This document shows positions 5,773 through 6,256 of a DNA stretch of 6,256 bases, piece after piece. The notes below the pieces were generated by a model. It was not told the origin of the DNA. It ran no database searches and worked only from the letters and a program-made list of their open reading frames with translations. Source of the DNA: Candidatus Bipolaricaulota bacterium (GTDB lineage Bacteria > Bipolaricaulota > Bipolaricaulia > UBA7950 > UBA9294); the NCBI GenBank assembly GCA_018399865.1, contig JAGYNL010000014.1, forward strand, positions 1 through 6,256, given 5' to 3'. The position numbers were made by a program, and so were the translations under genes. Position 1 is the stretch's first letter; the number at the start of each line of letters is the position of its first letter.

Positions 5773-6256
5773 CTACATGAAATCGTCTCGCACTCTGGCA
5801 TACATTATCTGATCAAGCACTCTACCTTGTTTGATAACGCTGGCATGCAATACCCCTTCTTTAACAAACTGGGCTTTCTCCAACACACGAGCTGAAGCTT
5901 TATTCGATGCATACGGCACAGCGTACACTCGGTTAAGCCCCATCCCATCGAAGGCATATTGTACCATTGCACGAACCGCACTTGTCATGATCCCTTCATT
6001 CCAGAAAGGCTCTCCGAGCCAATATCCCAATTCTGCGGTTAGCCTATGCACATCCTCGCCTGGGGTTAACCCAATGCCCCCTATAGCTTCCGTATCTGTA
6101 CAGATAGCAAAGTAAGTTTGCAGATCAGTTGAAATCACCTGCCCCAGAAACGCTTCAGCGTCCGAAACCAAATATGGATATGGAAAGCCATCCCTAAGAT
6201 TAGCCGCTATCTTGGCATTATTAGCATACTTTACAAGGGATTTAACATCATCCCAC
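5773..6256 (-). CDS. RimJ/RimL-type GNAT N-acetyltransferase (5' partial)
   Basis: This enzyme would move an acetyl group from acetyl-CoA to an amine, in this subfamily often a protein N-terminus, an amino sugar or a small amine. The actual substrate cannot be told. The frame stays open to the right edge. The TTG at 6169-6171 is internal, because upstream codons continue the family pattern with YANNAKIAANLRDGFPYPY, the standard N-terminal motif of these enzymes. So 160 codons are visible, and perhaps 10-25 are missing. In order, the sequence shows AELGYWLGEPFWNEGIMTSA (acceptor side and the strand and helix that hold the CoA pyrophosphate), then LNRVYA and NKASARVLEKAQF (the NxxSxxxLEKxGF-type helix near the CoA tail), and a C-terminal strand with VLDQIMYAR. 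The stop is TAG at 5773-5775. The usual GxG of the CoA loop is reduced to W-N-E-G, common in this subfamily. It is intact as far as seen. Confidence 0.87.
   Translation of the reverse strand, partial: WDDVKSLVKYANNAKIAANLRDGFPYPYLVSDAEAFLGQVISTDLQTYFAICTDTEAIGGIGLTPGEDVHRLTAELGYWLGEPFWNEGIMTSAVRAMVQYAFDGMGLNRVYAVPYASNKASARVLEKAQFVKEGVLHASVIKQGRVLDQIMYARVRDDFM

Overview
The window is bacterial DNA with a composition near 45-50% G+C. One internal stretch, roughly 1690 to 3480, is clearly richer in G+C, reaching about 60-73% in many 60-base blocks. The gene families do not fix the taxon. An uncultured bacterium, perhaps of the Chloroflexota, would fit the secreted lamin-tail protein, the Fur fusion and the small zinc-ribbon protein, but this is a weak inference.

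Layout. (1) Left edge to 1582, plus strand: the 3' part of a large secreted protein with cadherin/Ig-like tandem repeats, a lamin-tail domain and an unrecognised C-terminal domain. (2) 1583-1688: a short gap with two small inverted repeats, the second a perfect 16-base palindrome followed by TTTT. (3) About 1689-4148, plus strand: a broken iron(III)-type ABC transporter locus (FbpB/AfuB-like permease, then FbpC-like ATPase). The permease lacks its N-terminal part and needs two frame corrections. The ATPase lost its in-frame start through a third shift next to a strong ribosome binding site, and a fourth shift probably changed its C-terminus. All four shifts are in the same direction (one extra base), and each can be explained by one extra G in a run of G. 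(4) 4225-4887, plus strand: an intact Fur/PerR-family repressor with a C-terminal extension that resembles TusA/SirA but lacks the CPxP cysteine. (5) 4888-5284: no convincing gene. (6) 5285-5530, minus strand: an 81-residue zinc-ribbon protein. (7) 5531-5772: a gap with nothing recognised. (8) 5773 to the right edge, minus strand: a RimJ/RimL-type GNAT acetyltransferase whose start lies outside the window.

How the parts relate. A Fur-family sensor directly downstream of an iron-type transporter would make sense as a metal-homeostasis locus. As read here, however, the transporter cannot be made, and no substrate-binding protein gene is visible. The two most interesting points are the Fur-TusA-like fusion and the GC-rich, truncated, multiply frameshifted transporter flanked by intact, lower-GC genes. 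That pattern suggests either a decaying acquired segment or an error-prone or chimeric assembly.
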